A stretch of 64,000 nt of DNA from Flavobacterium succinicans LMG 10402. Its GTDB lineage: Bacteria > Bacteroidota > Bacteroidia > Flavobacteriales > Flavobacteriaceae. Position numbers and translations under genes: made by a program. Every line of letters starts with the position of its first letter. The stretch's first letter is position 1. The notes under the pieces are model-generated. The model was not told the origin of the DNA, searched no databases, and saw nothing but the letters and a program-made list of their open reading frames with translations. The stretch covers positions 62,001 through 126,000 of the forward strand of contig NZ_JATV01000006.1 in the NCBI RefSeq assembly GCF_000611675.1. Direction: 5' to 3'. Of this stretch, positions 52,272-61,325 are shown in pieces.

Positions 52272-53284
52272 TTAAAAATATTTGATTTTATTTCTTTTCG
52301 CATTCTTTTTCTAAGTTTTGAAACGGGAACAAATCGCAGCAAAAACAACTTAATTTTACATTTTAAGATCAACATCTTGAACGCATGATCAAAATCTGAA
52401 TAATCTTTAGATTGTATAAACATCAAAAAATATTTTTTTAATACTTTTTGATCCTCGTTTCCTAAAAAAGGCAATACATTTTTTTGCATAAACTGAACAA
52501 TCAATGCATGTAAACACTCTTTTTGATTCGGATTTAATGGCATTGAAAAATACCTTAACTCTAGGGGCTCATGTTCCATAAAAAGCGCTAGATGAAGCGC
52601 GTGAGTTTCGAACAAATTGTACTCCTTATAAAAATCTTCTAAAATTGTAAGCCAAAGTGGAATTTGTAGAAGCACCTTGTCAACGCGGTCATTATTTTTT
52701 TTATGATTTTGATTCTCGTGATGTCGATAATGATATTTAGCCTGAGGATTTGTGCCAATTTTTTGGGTCAACGCTAATAGCTGATGTGAAAACAATCCAT
52801 CTTCACAAGGCTGAATGTTTTCTGGAAATCTAATTCTTGAATGTTTTTTTAAAAAATCATGTCTTAGAAATTGTCCCCATGTTGGTAATGCCGAAACATT
52901 TGGTAAACGACTGCAACAGTCCTCTCCAAGCACTACAATATCAAAATCTTTCTGTTTTGCTACTTTATACGATGAATTCAAAAAATCAAAATCTATTGTA
53001 TCATCAGCATCCATAAAAAAAATGTATTCACCTATCGCAAGCTCTAAACCTCTATTACGTGCTATTGAAACCCCTGAATTTAATTGTTTTACTATTTTAA
53101 TTCTTGAATCCTTATTCAAATATTCTTGACAAATTATTAATGATTTGTCAGTTGATCCATCATCCACTAAAATCACTTCAATATCCTTTAGAGATTGACT
53201 CAAAACGCTTTCTATAGTCTCAGAGATGAACCCCTCAACATTAAAAACCGGAATAACAACTGAAACTAAAATACCTGAACTCAA
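52268..53284 (-). CDS. Glycosyltransferase family 2 (GT-A)
   Basis: A 338-residue GT-A enzyme and first gene of the minus-strand group of four. Seen: VSVVIPVFNVEGFISETIESVLSQSLKDIEVILVDDGSTDKS (about 7-48), NSGVSIARNRGLELAIGEYIFFMDADDTID with the DxD site (about 69-98), and C-terminal basic residues (KLRKRMRKEIK). It probably adds a sugar to a growing surface glycan. A -7 element (TACTTTTG on the minus strand, 53313-53320) lies before it. It overlaps the next gene by four bases. Confidence 0.9.
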   Translation of the reverse strand: MSSGILVSVVIPVFNVEGFISETIESVLSQSLKDIEVILVDDGSTDKSLIICQEYLNKDSRIKIVKQLNSGVSIARNRGLELAIGEYIFFMDADDTIDFDFLNSSYKVAKQKDFDIVVLGEDCCSRLPNVSALPTWGQFLRHDFLKKHSRIRFPENIQPCEDGLFSHQLLALTQKIGTNPQAKYHYRHHENQNHKKNNDRVDKVLLQIPLWLTILEDFYKEYNLFETHALHLALFMEHEPLELRYFSMPLNPNQKECLHALIVQFMQKNVLPFLGNEDQKVLKKYFLMFIQSKDYSDFDHAFKMLILKCKIKLFLLRFVPVSKLRKRMRKEIKSNIFK

Positions 53285-53645
53285 AATTTTGATTTAAATT
53301 TGAAATAATCCCCAAAAGTAAAGTAATTTCTCTGCTCTAGACTAACTTTCGTCTAAAAAATACCTATAACATCAATTTAAAAAGCCTCAAAATACGTTTC
53401 AGGTTACTAGCCAAACCATTTGTTTAATTGCACTCTAAAAACAAACTAAATAGCTAATCAAAAAATCCAGAATTTAGATCACAAAACATCTAAAAATATA
53501 ATTCATAATTTGTCCTTTATTAATAAACATAAATCTTAAAATTTAATTAAAATTTTGACATAAAAAACTACATAGATAGAAAAAAAAACAGTTTATTTGC
53601 CGATTATTTAATATGAATATATGTAAGATAAGTAAATACCCTTTT
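53285..53645. other. Intergenic, about 360 bp, AT-rich
   Basis: A divergent promoter region. It holds the -7 element of the minus-strand glycosyltransferase operon (53313-53320, TACTTTTG, predicted +1 near 53308). I see no gene or other repeat. Confidence 0.6.
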
Positions 53646-54365
53646 ATGAAAAAAAAATTACTTCTCATTTTGTTTTGTGTCGCTAGTTCATTCACTCAGG
53701 CACAAACTTTAAATGATTTCTTTGAACAAACCAACGAATTTTTAAAGAAAAATGTCTCCGAAACTGGAAAAATAGGCTACGCACAATTGAAAAAAAGCCC
53801 CGGTGAATTGATTTATATTTTAGACAATATTTCAAAACTCAAAACAGACTTCAAAACCAAAGAAGAAGCCAAAGCATTTTGGATTAACACCTACAATTTA
53901 TTAGTGATAAAATCGGTGGTTGAAAAATTCCCTATAGTAGCAGTAAATGCAGTACCTGGTTTTTTTGATGAAAGAACTTTTATTGTTGCTAAGCAAGAAT
54001 TAACACTCAATGACATTGAAAACACCATACTAAGAGAAGTTATTGCTGATGCTGGTGTACATTTCGTTTTATGCAAAGGGACTAATGGAGATGCTCCACT
54101 TTTGAATGAAGCCTACACTCCAGAAAAAGTAAACGATCAAATCAAACAACGAGCTAGGTTGTATATTAACGACAAAGACTTCTATAGAATTTTTAAAAAC
54201 ACCAACTCAATCGAATTGCCTAAAATGTTTGAAACATATAAAGGCGATTTTGTTACAGGATATTTTAATGAAATAGACTTTATCAATATCTTTTTAGAGA
54301 AAAAAATTGAGACTACCTATAAAGTAATGACTCGCGCTTACAACTGGTCGCTCAATAGTAAATAA
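53646..54365 (+). CDS. DUF547-domain protein, exported
   Basis: A 239-residue protein with a signal peptide (about 1-19, ending FTQAQ) and a DUF547 domain (about 60-200). Landmarks are KAFWINTYNLLVIKSVV (about 76-92), PGFFDERTFIVAKQELTLNDIEN (about 106-128) and VHFVLCKGTNGDAPLLNEAYTPE. The family is common in Bacteroidota; its function is unknown. The longer reading from 53613 adds 11 residues before the signal peptide, so ATG 53646 is preferred. Confidence 0.87.
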   Translation: MKKKLLLILFCVASSFTQAQTLNDFFEQTNEFLKKNVSETGKIGYAQLKKSPGELIYILDNISKLKTDFKTKEEAKAFWINTYNLLVIKSVVEKFPIVAVNAVPGFFDERTFIVAKQELTLNDIENTILREVIADAGVHFVLCKGTNGDAPLLNEAYTPEKVNDQIKQRARLYINDKDFYRIFKNTNSIELPKMFETYKGDFVTGYFNEIDFINIFLEKKIETTYKVMTRAYNWSLNSK

Positions 54366-54382
54366 AAATTTCCTTCACATTC

Positions 54383-54415
54383 AAAATGCCATCATTATCA
54401 GATGGCATTTTTTTT
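54383..54415 (+). terminator. Terminator after the DUF547 gene
   Basis: AAAATGCCATC and GATGGCATTTT pair around a 7-base loop, followed by a T tract. Confidence 0.85.
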
Positions 54416-54437
54416 ATAAAAAATCAAAATAATAAAT

Positions 54438-54461
54438 ATATTATCGTAATATTGCAATATA
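54438..54461 (+). promoter_or_regulatory. Probable ArsR operator
   Basis: ATATTATCGTAATATTGCAA with ATAT beyond it has an imperfect dyad around AATATT, about 14 bases before the arsR ATG. ArsR-type repressors often bind such AT-rich imperfect palindromes. The promoter itself was not clear. Confidence 0.45.
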
Positions 54462-54474
54462 CAAAAACAAAAAT

Positions 54475-54819
54475 ATGGGAATCTCCAAGTCAGACCAATT
54501 TTCAGCAACTCAAAACGAACTAGCTATGGTAGCTAAAGCCATTGGCCACCCTGCAAGAATTGCTATTTTAGAATTCATTTTACAATCAAAATCTTGTATC
54601 TGTGGCGATCTCGTCCTTGAATTACCTCTTGCACAACCCACCATTTCACAACATTTAAAAGAATTAAAAAACGCTGGACTCATCAAAGGGACCATTGAAG
54701 GAAACTCAATATGCTACTGTATTAATGAGAATGGCTTTGAAAAAATAAAAGCGTTTTGTAATCTGATATCAACCAAAACAGAAGATGTCGACTGTACAAC
54801 CGTATCAACTTGTTGCTAA
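54475..54819 (+). CDS. arsR: ArsR-family repressor of the arsenic operon
   Basis: A 114-residue winged-helix repressor. Seen: a helix-turn-helix LAQPTISQHLKELKNAG (about 58-74), and the metalloid site CICGDL at 39-44, a variant of the CVCDL motif that binds As(III)/Sb(III) on the recognition helix side. The tail carries five more cysteines, ending STCC. It is first in the operon arsR-DUF6428-phosphatase-ACR3, and probably represses it until arsenite binds. Confidence 0.92.
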   Translation: MGISKSDQFSATQNELAMVAKAIGHPARIAILEFILQSKSCICGDLVLELPLAQPTISQHLKELKNAGLIKGTIEGNSICYCINENGFEKIKAFCNLISTKTEDVDCTTVSTCC

Positions 54820-54838
54820 ACTTTAAAAATTAATCATT

Positions 54839-55309
54839 ATGAAAGTATCCGAAGTAAAAGAAAATCTACAAAAACTAGAAGATGTCAATTTTAGCTTACC
54901 CAACGGCCAAATGATTCCTATTCATTTTCACGTAACAGAAGTCGGTATTGTTACCAAAAAATTTATCGATTGTGGTGGTACGATAAGAGTTGAGCAAGTA
55001 GTAAATTTCCAATTATGGAACGCGAATGATACCGACCACCGATTAAAACCAACGAAATTATTAGCGATCATTGAACTAGCAGAAAAGGCATTAGCCATAG
55101 AAGATTACGAAATTGAGGTAGAATATCAAAACGAGACGATTGGCAAATACAATCTCGATTTCAATGGAAGTCACTTTTTACTAGTCAACAAACAAACAGA
55201 TTGCTTAGCAAAAGACAATTGCGGTATACCTGAAACAAAACAAAAGAAAGCTTTAATCAATCTTGGAAACACCAACAACACTTGTATTCCTGGAGGAGGT
55301 TGTTGCTAA
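54839..55309 (+). CDS. DUF6428-family protein with cysteine-rich tail
   Basis: A 156-residue protein commonly found in ars operons of Bacteroidota. It has an N-terminal mixed alpha/beta domain (FHVTEVGIVTKKFIDCGG, about 30-47; VVNFQLWNANDTDHRLKPTKLL, about 54-75) and a tail rich in cysteine: TDCLAKDNCG and CIPGGGCC at the end. The cysteines suggest metalloid binding, perhaps a chaperone for arsenite; that is inference, and no activity is known to me. It follows arsR by 19 bases. Confidence 0.78.
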   Translation: MKVSEVKENLQKLEDVNFSLPNGQMIPIHFHVTEVGIVTKKFIDCGGTIRVEQVVNFQLWNANDTDHRLKPTKLLAIIELAEKALAIEDYEIEVEYQNETIGKYNLDFNGSHFLLVNKQTDCLAKDNCGIPETKQKKALINLGNTNNTCIPGGGCC

Positions 55310-55343
55310 AACTAAAAAAATCATAAACCACACATTAGATATT

Positions 55344-55955
55344 ATGTTTACAAAAATCACCAGTACCATCAATGATTTAAATTTTAATTCCATAACTGAA
55401 GAAAGAAAAGCAACATTACAACCACTTATTGACTACATTCAAGAAAAAGTTAATACTACATCTGCGGTTCGTATCAATTTCATTTGTACGCACAATTCCA
55501 GAAGAAGTCATCTTTCTCAAATTTGGGCACAAACCGCTGCATCATTTTACAACATCCCTAATGTTGCATGCTATTCTGGCGGTACCGAAGCAACCGCTTT
55601 ATTCCCAAAGATAGCTGAAACATTGGAAAACACTGGTTTTCAAATCAAAACCATTGCAGAAGGAAAGAATCCAATTTATACTATAAAATACAACACACAA
55701 GACCATCCAATCATCGGGTTTTCCAAAACGTATGATGACGCTTTTAATCCTAATAAAGATTTTGCCGCGGTACTTACTTGTTCAAGCGCAGACGAAGGTT
55801 GCCCTTTTATTGCAGGAGCAGAAAAACGTATCCCAATCATGTTTGAAGACCCAAAAGCTTTTGACAATACCCCGTTACAAACTCAAAAATACGAGGAGCG
55901 AAGCCTACAAATCGCAACCGACTTCATGTATGTATTCAGTAAAATTAAAAAATAA
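55344..55955 (+). CDS. arsC: Arsenate reductase, low-molecular-weight phosphatase type
   Basis: A 203-residue enzyme of the low-molecular-weight protein-tyrosine-phosphatase fold. The P-loop is ICTHNSRRS (C at about 51, C-x5-R pattern), with TCSSADEGCPF (about 151-161) holding further cysteines for a disulfide cascade, as in thioredoxin-coupled ArsC. It would reduce arsenate to arsenite. A long in-frame reading from 55263 overlaps the DUF6428 gene; ATG 55344 gives the natural N-terminus. The product is exported by the pump next door. A role as tyrosine phosphatase cannot be fully excluded. Confidence 0.84.
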   Translation: MFTKITSTINDLNFNSITEERKATLQPLIDYIQEKVNTTSAVRINFICTHNSRRSHLSQIWAQTAASFYNIPNVACYSGGTEATALFPKIAETLENTGFQIKTIAEGKNPIYTIKYNTQDHPIIGFSKTYDDAFNPNKDFAAVLTCSSADEGCPFIAGAEKRIPIMFEDPKAFDNTPLQTQKYEERSLQIATDFMYVFSKIKK

Positions 55956-55961
55956 CACATA

Positions 55962-57026
55962 ATGTCAGCAACAAATTGCAGCCCAGCAGCAGAACGAAAA
56001 AAATTAAGTTTTCTAGATAAAAATTTAACGCTTTGGATTTTCCTCGCCATGGCAATTGGAGTCAGCATTGGTTATTTCTTACCCAATAGTGCCGATTTCA
56101 TCAACTCTTTTTCCAAGGGAACCACTAACGTTCCCTTAGCCATCGGGTTAATCGTAATGATGTACCCGCCATTGGCAAAAGTAGATTATGGTAAAATAGG
56201 ACAAGTGTTTCAAAACACTAAAGTACTCGGCACTTCCTTGTTTTTAAACTGGATCATTGGACCTATTTTAATGTTTTTCTTAGCACTTTTTTTTCTAAAT
56301 GGTTATCCTGAATACATGATTGGTGTAATCTTGATTGGATTAGCCAGATGTATCGCCATGGTTGTTGTATGGAATGACTTAGCTGATGGAAACCGAGAAT
56401 ACGCCGCAGGCTTGATTGCCCTAAACAGTATCTTCCAAGTACTTCTGTATAGTGTCTATGCTTATATATTCATTACCATTCTACCTCCCTATTTTGGATA
56501 TACTGGTTTTGAAGTAGACATTAGTATAAAGGCAATCGCAGAAAGTGTGGGTATCTATTTGGGAATCCCTTTTGCATTAGGCGTTATAAGCCGATATGGC
56601 TTGATTGCGTGTAAAGGAAAAGAATGGTTTAACAACAAATACATCCCACTAATATCGCCAATGACATTGATCGCATTACTTTTTACCATCGTAATCATGT
56701 TTAGTCTAAAAGGCGAATTAATCATTCAAATCCCAATGGATGTAGTACGAATAGCTATTCCGTTAATTATTTACTTTAGCATCATGTTCATCATTAGTTT
56801 TTTTCTAGGAAAATATTTTGGCGCAGATTATTCAAAAGCAACTGCTATTGCGTTTACGGCCACGGGAAACAATTTTGAGCTAGCCATTGCAGTAAGTATC
56901 GGTGTTTTTGGCATCAATAGCGGACAAGCATTTGCAGGTGTAATTGGACCATTGGTAGAAGTACCAGCTTTGATAGCACTGGTTAATCTTGCTTTTTGGT
57001 TTAGAAAAAAACATTTCACTACCTAA
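55962..57026 (+). CDS. arsB: Arsenite efflux transporter, ACR3 type
   Basis: A 354-residue inner-membrane protein with about ten membrane helices that exports arsenite. It has the ACR3 features: [32 protein letters not shown] (about 127-158), with the functional cysteine, and the [13 protein letters not shown] segment (about 305-317). The alternative fold ArsB (NhaD-like) does not fit the length. It starts six bases after the phosphatase gene, so it is cotranscribed. The end is followed by a hairpin. Confidence 0.93.
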   Translation: MSATNCSPAAERKKLSFLDKNLTLWIFLAMAIGVSIGYFLPNSADFINSFSKGTTNVPLAIGLIVMMYPPLAKVDYGKIGQVFQNTKVLGTSLFLNWIIGPILMFFLALFFLNGYPEYMIGVILIGLARCIAMVVVWNDLADGNREYAAGLIALNSIFQVLLYSVYAYIFITILPPYFGYTGFEVDISIKAIAESVGIYLGIPFALGVISRYGLIACKGKEWFNNKYIPLISPMTLIALLFTIVIMFSLKGELIIQIPMDVVRIAIPLIIYFSIMFIISFFLGKYFGADYSKATAIAFTATGNNFELAIAVSIGVFGINSGQAFAGVIGPLVEVPALIALVNLAFWFRKKHFTT

Positions 57027-57041
57027 AACAATTCTTAAAAG

Positions 57042-57079
57042 CACTACTTGATTTTGAATTTTATCAAAACAAGTAGTGC
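57042..57079 (+). terminator. Hairpin after the arsenite transporter gene
   Basis: GCACTACTTGATTTTGA pairs with the complementary stretch ending CAAGTAGTGC. No T tract follows, so it may stabilise RNA more than end transcription. Confidence 0.6.
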
Positions 57080-57094
57080 GATTAATAAAAAAAA

Positions 57095-57129
57095 CTGCCA
57101 CAACACTTTTAGATAAAGTGCCATGGCAG
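57095..57129 (-). terminator. Terminator of the porin gene
   Basis: CTGCCA...TGGCAG with an inner stem CACTTT/AAAGTG, flanked by A tracts. On the minus strand the hairpin follows the porin stop at 57151 and runs into T residues. Confidence 0.75.
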
Positions 57130-57150
57130 AAAAAAAAATAGTTTGTGTTA

Positions 57151-58215
57151 TTAAAAAGAATACGTGGTACCGAACAGAATATTCCCTGCTGAACTTGTAG
57201 CATTACCATTACTTTTGAAAAACATATCTTTTGAAGCAGAATCAAATCGAATTTCTGGTATGAAAGTAAAATTACCTTCTTTGAAGTTCAACGATAAGGT
57301 ATTTGAAAAAACATTGTTATCAACAAGCAAATATTTAGCAGCATCTTTATCATCAAAATACTCTACTCTGTAAGCCAAGCTCACTTTATCTGTAAAGAAA
57401 TAATTAGCATATCCTATTAATGCAAACCAATTAGCATCCAACGCACTATCTGAATCGTCTTTCAATGAAGCATAAGTACCATTAAATCCTAAGGAAAATT
57501 TATCATTCAATTTTTTGGTAGCTACAATATCAAATTGAGTGGCATTAGTTTCTGAAGAGGGGTTATTACTACCTGAAGTGAAATTTAAATAAACTGCACC
57601 AGTATCTCCTGTATAAGAAATTTGACCAATATAAGTTTTTTGATCTGTTCCGCTATCCAAAGCCGTTTTAAAATCGGTAGGATTAGTCACACCAGCCATA
57701 ATTCCGAATTTACCCGCAGTATATTGTGCTTTTACCCCAGTATTAAAGAAAGGGCCATTGGTAAAAGCGTATGACATGCTGTAATTCTTATTATCTACAG
57801 CATCAACTAATTCATACCCTATATGAGTTGCAAAACTACCCGCAATTATTTTAAACTTATCTGAGAATTCATAGGTAAAATTCAATTGTTTTATCAAAAA
57901 TGTAGCATTATCATTTGGAGATGTGTCATTATAAGAAAAATCTGCTGCTCTTTTTCCGAAACCTAAGTCCACAAAAACAGATGCTTTACCAAATTTATGA
58001 GACGCCTCAATAGAAGCCATTCCTAACTCAAAAGAATTACTTGAATTTGTAAAACTGGTTTTATTATTGGCTGGATCATTAGCAAAATCATATTTATAAT
58101 AAGCATCTGCTGAACCTGCAAAAATAGTGGTTGGAGTGGTTTTAGTTTCTCCCTCTTGTGCTATAATAAAATTAGAAGAGAGCAATAAAGCAAAAATAAA
58201 GGTGGCTTTTTTCAT
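57151..58215 (-). CDS. Outer-membrane porin, BBP2 (OmpL-like) type
   Basis: A 354-residue beta-barrel with a signal peptide (about 1-19, ending FIIAQ). The body shows amphipathic strand repeats: SADAYYKYDFAN, ASVFVDLGFGKRA, SYAFTNGPFFNTGVKAQY and the C-terminal FGTTYSF. This matches the putative beta-barrel porin-2 (BBP2/OmpL-like) family, which often forms anion-permeable pores. The substrate is unknown; the nearby arsenic genes do not prove a link. The start was set two codons after the longest reading, at MKKATFIF. It is transcribed away from the SulP gene. Confidence 0.84.
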   Translation of the reverse strand: MKKATFIFALLLSSNFIIAQEGETKTTPTTIFAGSADAYYKYDFANDPANNKTSFTNSSNSFELGMASIEASHKFGKASVFVDLGFGKRAADFSYNDTSPNDNATFLIKQLNFTYEFSDKFKIIAGSFATHIGYELVDAVDNKNYSMSYAFTNGPFFNTGVKAQYTAGKFGIMAGVTNPTDFKTALDSGTDQKTYIGQISYTGDTGAVYLNFTSGSNNPSSETNATQFDIVATKKLNDKFSLGFNGTYASLKDDSDSALDANWFALIGYANYFFTDKVSLAYRVEYFDDKDAAKYLLVDNNVFSNTLSLNFKEGNFTFIPEIRFDSASKDMFFKSNGNATSSAGNILFGTTYSF

Positions 58216-59021
58216 GTGCATTTAATTTTGGTTAAAATTTCAATTATTTGGTTATTGTTTTTTGGTATGCGATATGACTTTAGCTAAAAATCGAACTTAA
58301 AAAAAGAACTTTGTAAGCTTTTTTCCTTTTTTTATTGGACGAATTTATTACCTTTTTTTCTAAGAACTTACATCTAAAAAAGAGTATTTTACTTTTTCAT
58401 TGAAGAATTACGAAATCTAAAATATTAGATTAAAATAATATTAATTCAATATTTTAATAGCCTTATAACAAAAATAACATAAAGGGTGTTTCAACAAAAA
58501 AAACACAAAAATACACATACACCCCTATCAAAAAACGTCATTATCGTTCAAAATATTAAAATTTAAAAAACAACCCACATTAAAAATCACACAATAGCTA
58601 CTAAAAAATAAAAATACCCAACACAACATTTAGCACTGTTTTTAATAATTAAAGAACCTATTCTCAACAATACACAAAAAATTCAAACAATGTGATTGTG
58701 TAAAAAAATAAAGAATTCTCAAAAGCCAAAACCGACTTCTATTTTCTTATTTATTTGTTTAATTTTACTTTCCAAGTAATCAAAACAAAAAGTAAGCTTC
58801 CTTAATTTTTATTTTTTATTTTATTACATTAAAAAAAATATCAACATGTCACCTTTTCAAAAAAACCTATGTAGTAATGAATTGCTTAATAGAAAATAAA
58901 ATTCACAAAAACCATTCATTCCTAAGAAATCAAATTCTCTTTTTTCTTTTTTGAAACACATTTAAACCATCCTTAATCTACTTTTAAAAACTACACTAAT
59001 ACCAATTTATAATTTTACAAA
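58216..59021. other. Intergenic, about 800 bp, extremely AT-rich
   Basis: A divergent region between the porin and SulP genes, with long A and T runs. No gene of usual size is present. I note GTAAGCTT at two places (58309-58316 and 58791-58798) and an A/T inverted repeat near 58420-58456 (AAAATATT...AATATTTTA). Clear -7 elements were not found. It may carry long leaders or unseen control sites. Confidence 0.5.
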
Positions 59022-60527
59022 ATGCTTAAAAAAACAAATTTATTTTCCAACATAACTGCAGACTTGTCCTCAGGACTAGTTGTCTTTTTAGTCGCCTTAC
59101 CTTTATGTTTAGGTATCGCTCTTGCCTCTGGGGCACCATTATTTTCAGGAATTATATCAGGAATTGTAGGAGGAATCATTGTAGGAATGATCAGCCAATC
59201 ACATATTAGTGTATCAGGTCCCGCTGCTGGTCTTACCGCTATAGTCTTAACTGCTATTACAGACTTAGGGGCATTCAACATATTTTTACTAGCTGTTTTT
59301 TTGGCTGGAATTTTTCAACTTATCTTAGGTTTTATAAAAGCTGGAAGTCTTTCAAATTACATCCCTAGTAACGTAATCGAAGGAATGCTTGCTGGTATAG
59401 GAGTGATTATTTTCTTTAAACAATTACCCTACGCATTGGGCATCAACTCCGGTTTAAATAACACCTCCTCTCCGTCTGAACTGCTAAGCTCAATTCATTA
59501 TGGATCCTTACTTATTACAATTATATCCGTTGCCCTACTATTATCATGGGATAAAATACCTTTCTTAAAAAAAATAAAACTTATACCAAGCGCTCTAGTA
59601 GTTGTCATTATTGGTATTTTAATAAATTACTTTTTTGTTTACACTAAAAGTTCTTTAGCCATTTCAAAAGATCAATTAGTTACACTTCCAATTCCTGAAT
59701 CTATAGATGAACTAAAATCTATTTTTACCTCTCCAAATTTTTCAAGCATTACCAATCCAAAAGTTTGGAGTGTTGCCATTACCATTGCAATAGTGGCTTC
59801 TATAGAAACCTTATTATGTATTGAAGCTGCTGATAGAATTGATTTTCAAAAAAGAAACACTAATACAAATATCGAATTAATAGCACAAGGTACAGGTAAT
59901 ATAGTTTCATCCCTTTTAGGAGGACTACCCATGACTTCGGTAATTGTTAGAACCTCTGCCAATAATAACGCTGGTGCTCAAACTAAACTATCTACCATAT
60001 TTCATGGCCTCCTTTTATTGGTTTGCGCAATTACCATTCCTTGGTTGTTAAATAAAATCCCACTAGCCACCCTAGCTTCAATTTTATTACTTATCGGTTA
60101 CAAATTAGCTAATCCATCGGTCATAAAGCATTTTTGGCTGAAAGGCAAATATCAATTCATTCCGTTTATAGCCACCTTACTGGCTGTAGTGTTTATGGAT
60201 TTATTAAAAGGAGTAGCGCTAGGAATCGTGATCAGTATCTTTTTTATCTTAAAAGGAAATCTCAAAAAAGCTTTTACATTAAGAAAAGACAATAACGAAG
60301 TCACCCATATTGATTTGGCCGAAGAAGTTTCTTTTTTAAACAAAGCTGAAATCAAGTCAACTTTAAACGAGATTCCAGAAAATACCAAAGTAATTATTAA
60401 TGCCGTTGATACTGTTTACATTACGCATGATGTATTAGACATTCTTAAAGAGTTCCAAAACATACAATCTAAAAATCGTAATATTACAGTTGAATTAATT
60501 AATTTTAGAAAAGAATATCAACTTTAA
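59022..60527 (+). CDS. SulP-family anion transporter with STAS-like C-terminus, probable bicarbonate uptake
   Basis: A 501-residue inner-membrane protein with the SulP fold: ADLSSGLVVFLVALPLCLGIALASGAP (about 13-39) and GGIIVGMISQSHISVSGPAAGLTAI (about 50-74), the SLC26/SulP signatures, then about ten more helices and a short STAS-like domain (about 420-501). Together with the carbonic anhydrase 48 bases downstream, it resembles the BicA/SulP-CA bicarbonate uptake units of bacteria. Bicarbonate is the preferred substrate by context; sulfate or other anions are not excluded. Confidence 0.86.
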   Translation: MLKKTNLFSNITADLSSGLVVFLVALPLCLGIALASGAPLFSGIISGIVGGIIVGMISQSHISVSGPAAGLTAIVLTAITDLGAFNIFLLAVFLAGIFQLILGFIKAGSLSNYIPSNVIEGMLAGIGVIIFFKQLPYALGINSGLNNTSSPSELLSSIHYGSLLITIISVALLLSWDKIPFLKKIKLIPSALVVVIIGILINYFFVYTKSSLAISKDQLVTLPIPESIDELKSIFTSPNFSSITNPKVWSVAITIAIVASIETLLCIEAADRIDFQKRNTNTNIELIAQGTGNIVSSLLGGLPMTSVIVRTSANNNAGAQTKLSTIFHGLLLLVCAITIPWLLNKIPLATLASILLLIGYKLANPSVIKHFWLKGKYQFIPFIATLLAVVFMDLLKGVALGIVISIFFILKGNLKKAFTLRKDNNEVTHIDLAEEVSFLNKAEIKSTLNEIPENTKVIINAVDTVYITHDVLDILKEFQNIQSKNRNITVELINFRKEYQL

Positions 60528-60574
60528 AGCTTTACTCCTTTTTGAACAAAAACATATATTAATTTTTAAAGAAT

Positions 60575-61210
60575 ATGAGCGAATTTTATAAAAACATAAT
60601 AGAAAAAAACAAAAAATGGGTAGAAGATTCTTTGGCTTTAGACCCTAATTGCTTTAAAGATTTAGCACAAGGCCAAAACCCTCCTTTGTTATGGATTGGT
60701 TGCTCTGACAGTCGAGTACCCGCAAATGAAATTATTGGCGCAAAACCAGGAGAAGTTTTTGTACACAGAAACATTGCCAATATGGTCATTCATACCGACA
60801 TGAATATGCTAAGTGTATTGGATTATGCAGTTAATGTTTTAAAAGTAAAACATATAATTGTATGTGGTCATTATGGTTGTGGAGGTATTAAAGCCGCTAT
60901 GGAAAACAATTCAATTGGATTAATCGACAATTGGATTCGTCATATTAAAGATGTTTACAGACATCATAAAGATGAATTAGACGACATTCAAAACACTGAC
61001 GATCGATTTAATAAATTTGTGGAGTTGAACATCAAAGAACAAGTGTTTGACTTGGCCAAAACCTCAATAGTGCAATCTGCATGGAAAAGCAATCAAGCGC
61101 TCTCTTTACATGGTTGGGTATACGGATTAAACTCTGGCTATATAACCGATTTAAAGGTGAATATTAATTGTAATAAAGATTTGGATGAAGTATATCAATT
61201 GAATTTTTAA
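60575..61210 (+). CDS. can: Beta-carbonic anhydrase
   Basis: Interconverts carbon dioxide and bicarbonate. The 211 residues include the zinc site: C in WIGCSDSR (C43 by count, with D45 and R47), H in VCGHYGCGG (about 99) and C102. The NIANMV and FVHRN regions are conserved too. Length fits the cytosolic E. coli Can type. It follows the SulP gene and is probably cotranscribed. Together they supply bicarbonate for carboxylases; in flavobacteria a role in anaplerosis is likely. The enzyme ends before a weak hairpin. Confidence 0.94.
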   Translation: MSEFYKNIIEKNKKWVEDSLALDPNCFKDLAQGQNPPLLWIGCSDSRVPANEIIGAKPGEVFVHRNIANMVIHTDMNMLSVLDYAVNVLKVKHIIVCGHYGCGGIKAAMENNSIGLIDNWIRHIKDVYRHHKDELDDIQNTDDRFNKFVELNIKEQVFDLAKTSIVQSAWKSNQALSLHGWVYGLNSGYITDLKVNINCNKDLDEVYQLNF

Positions 61211-61214
61211 GACG

Positions 61215-61247
61215 CTCACAAAGTGGTCTTTGTAAGTTGTTGTTTTT
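61215..61247 (+). terminator. Possible terminator after carbonic anhydrase
   Basis: CTCACAAAG and CTTTGTAAG form a 9-bp stem with one mismatch around TGGT, followed by a T-rich stretch (TTGTTGTTTTTT). Confidence 0.5.
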
Positions 61248-61325
61248 TGGATATAACAAGCTATATTTTGAAAGTTTTAAAAAAAAATGTAACTTTAGTC
61301 TCAACCAACTTTAAAACAAATAGTT

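Noticed and set aside
55263-55343. Extended N-terminus for the arsenate reductase gene
   Set aside because: It would overlap the DUF6428 gene in another frame; ATG 55344 gives the usual start of the protein.
58845-58898. Short open frame of 17 codons in the AT-rich gap
   Set aside because: It is too short, lacks a promoter and has no protein-like feature beyond chance.
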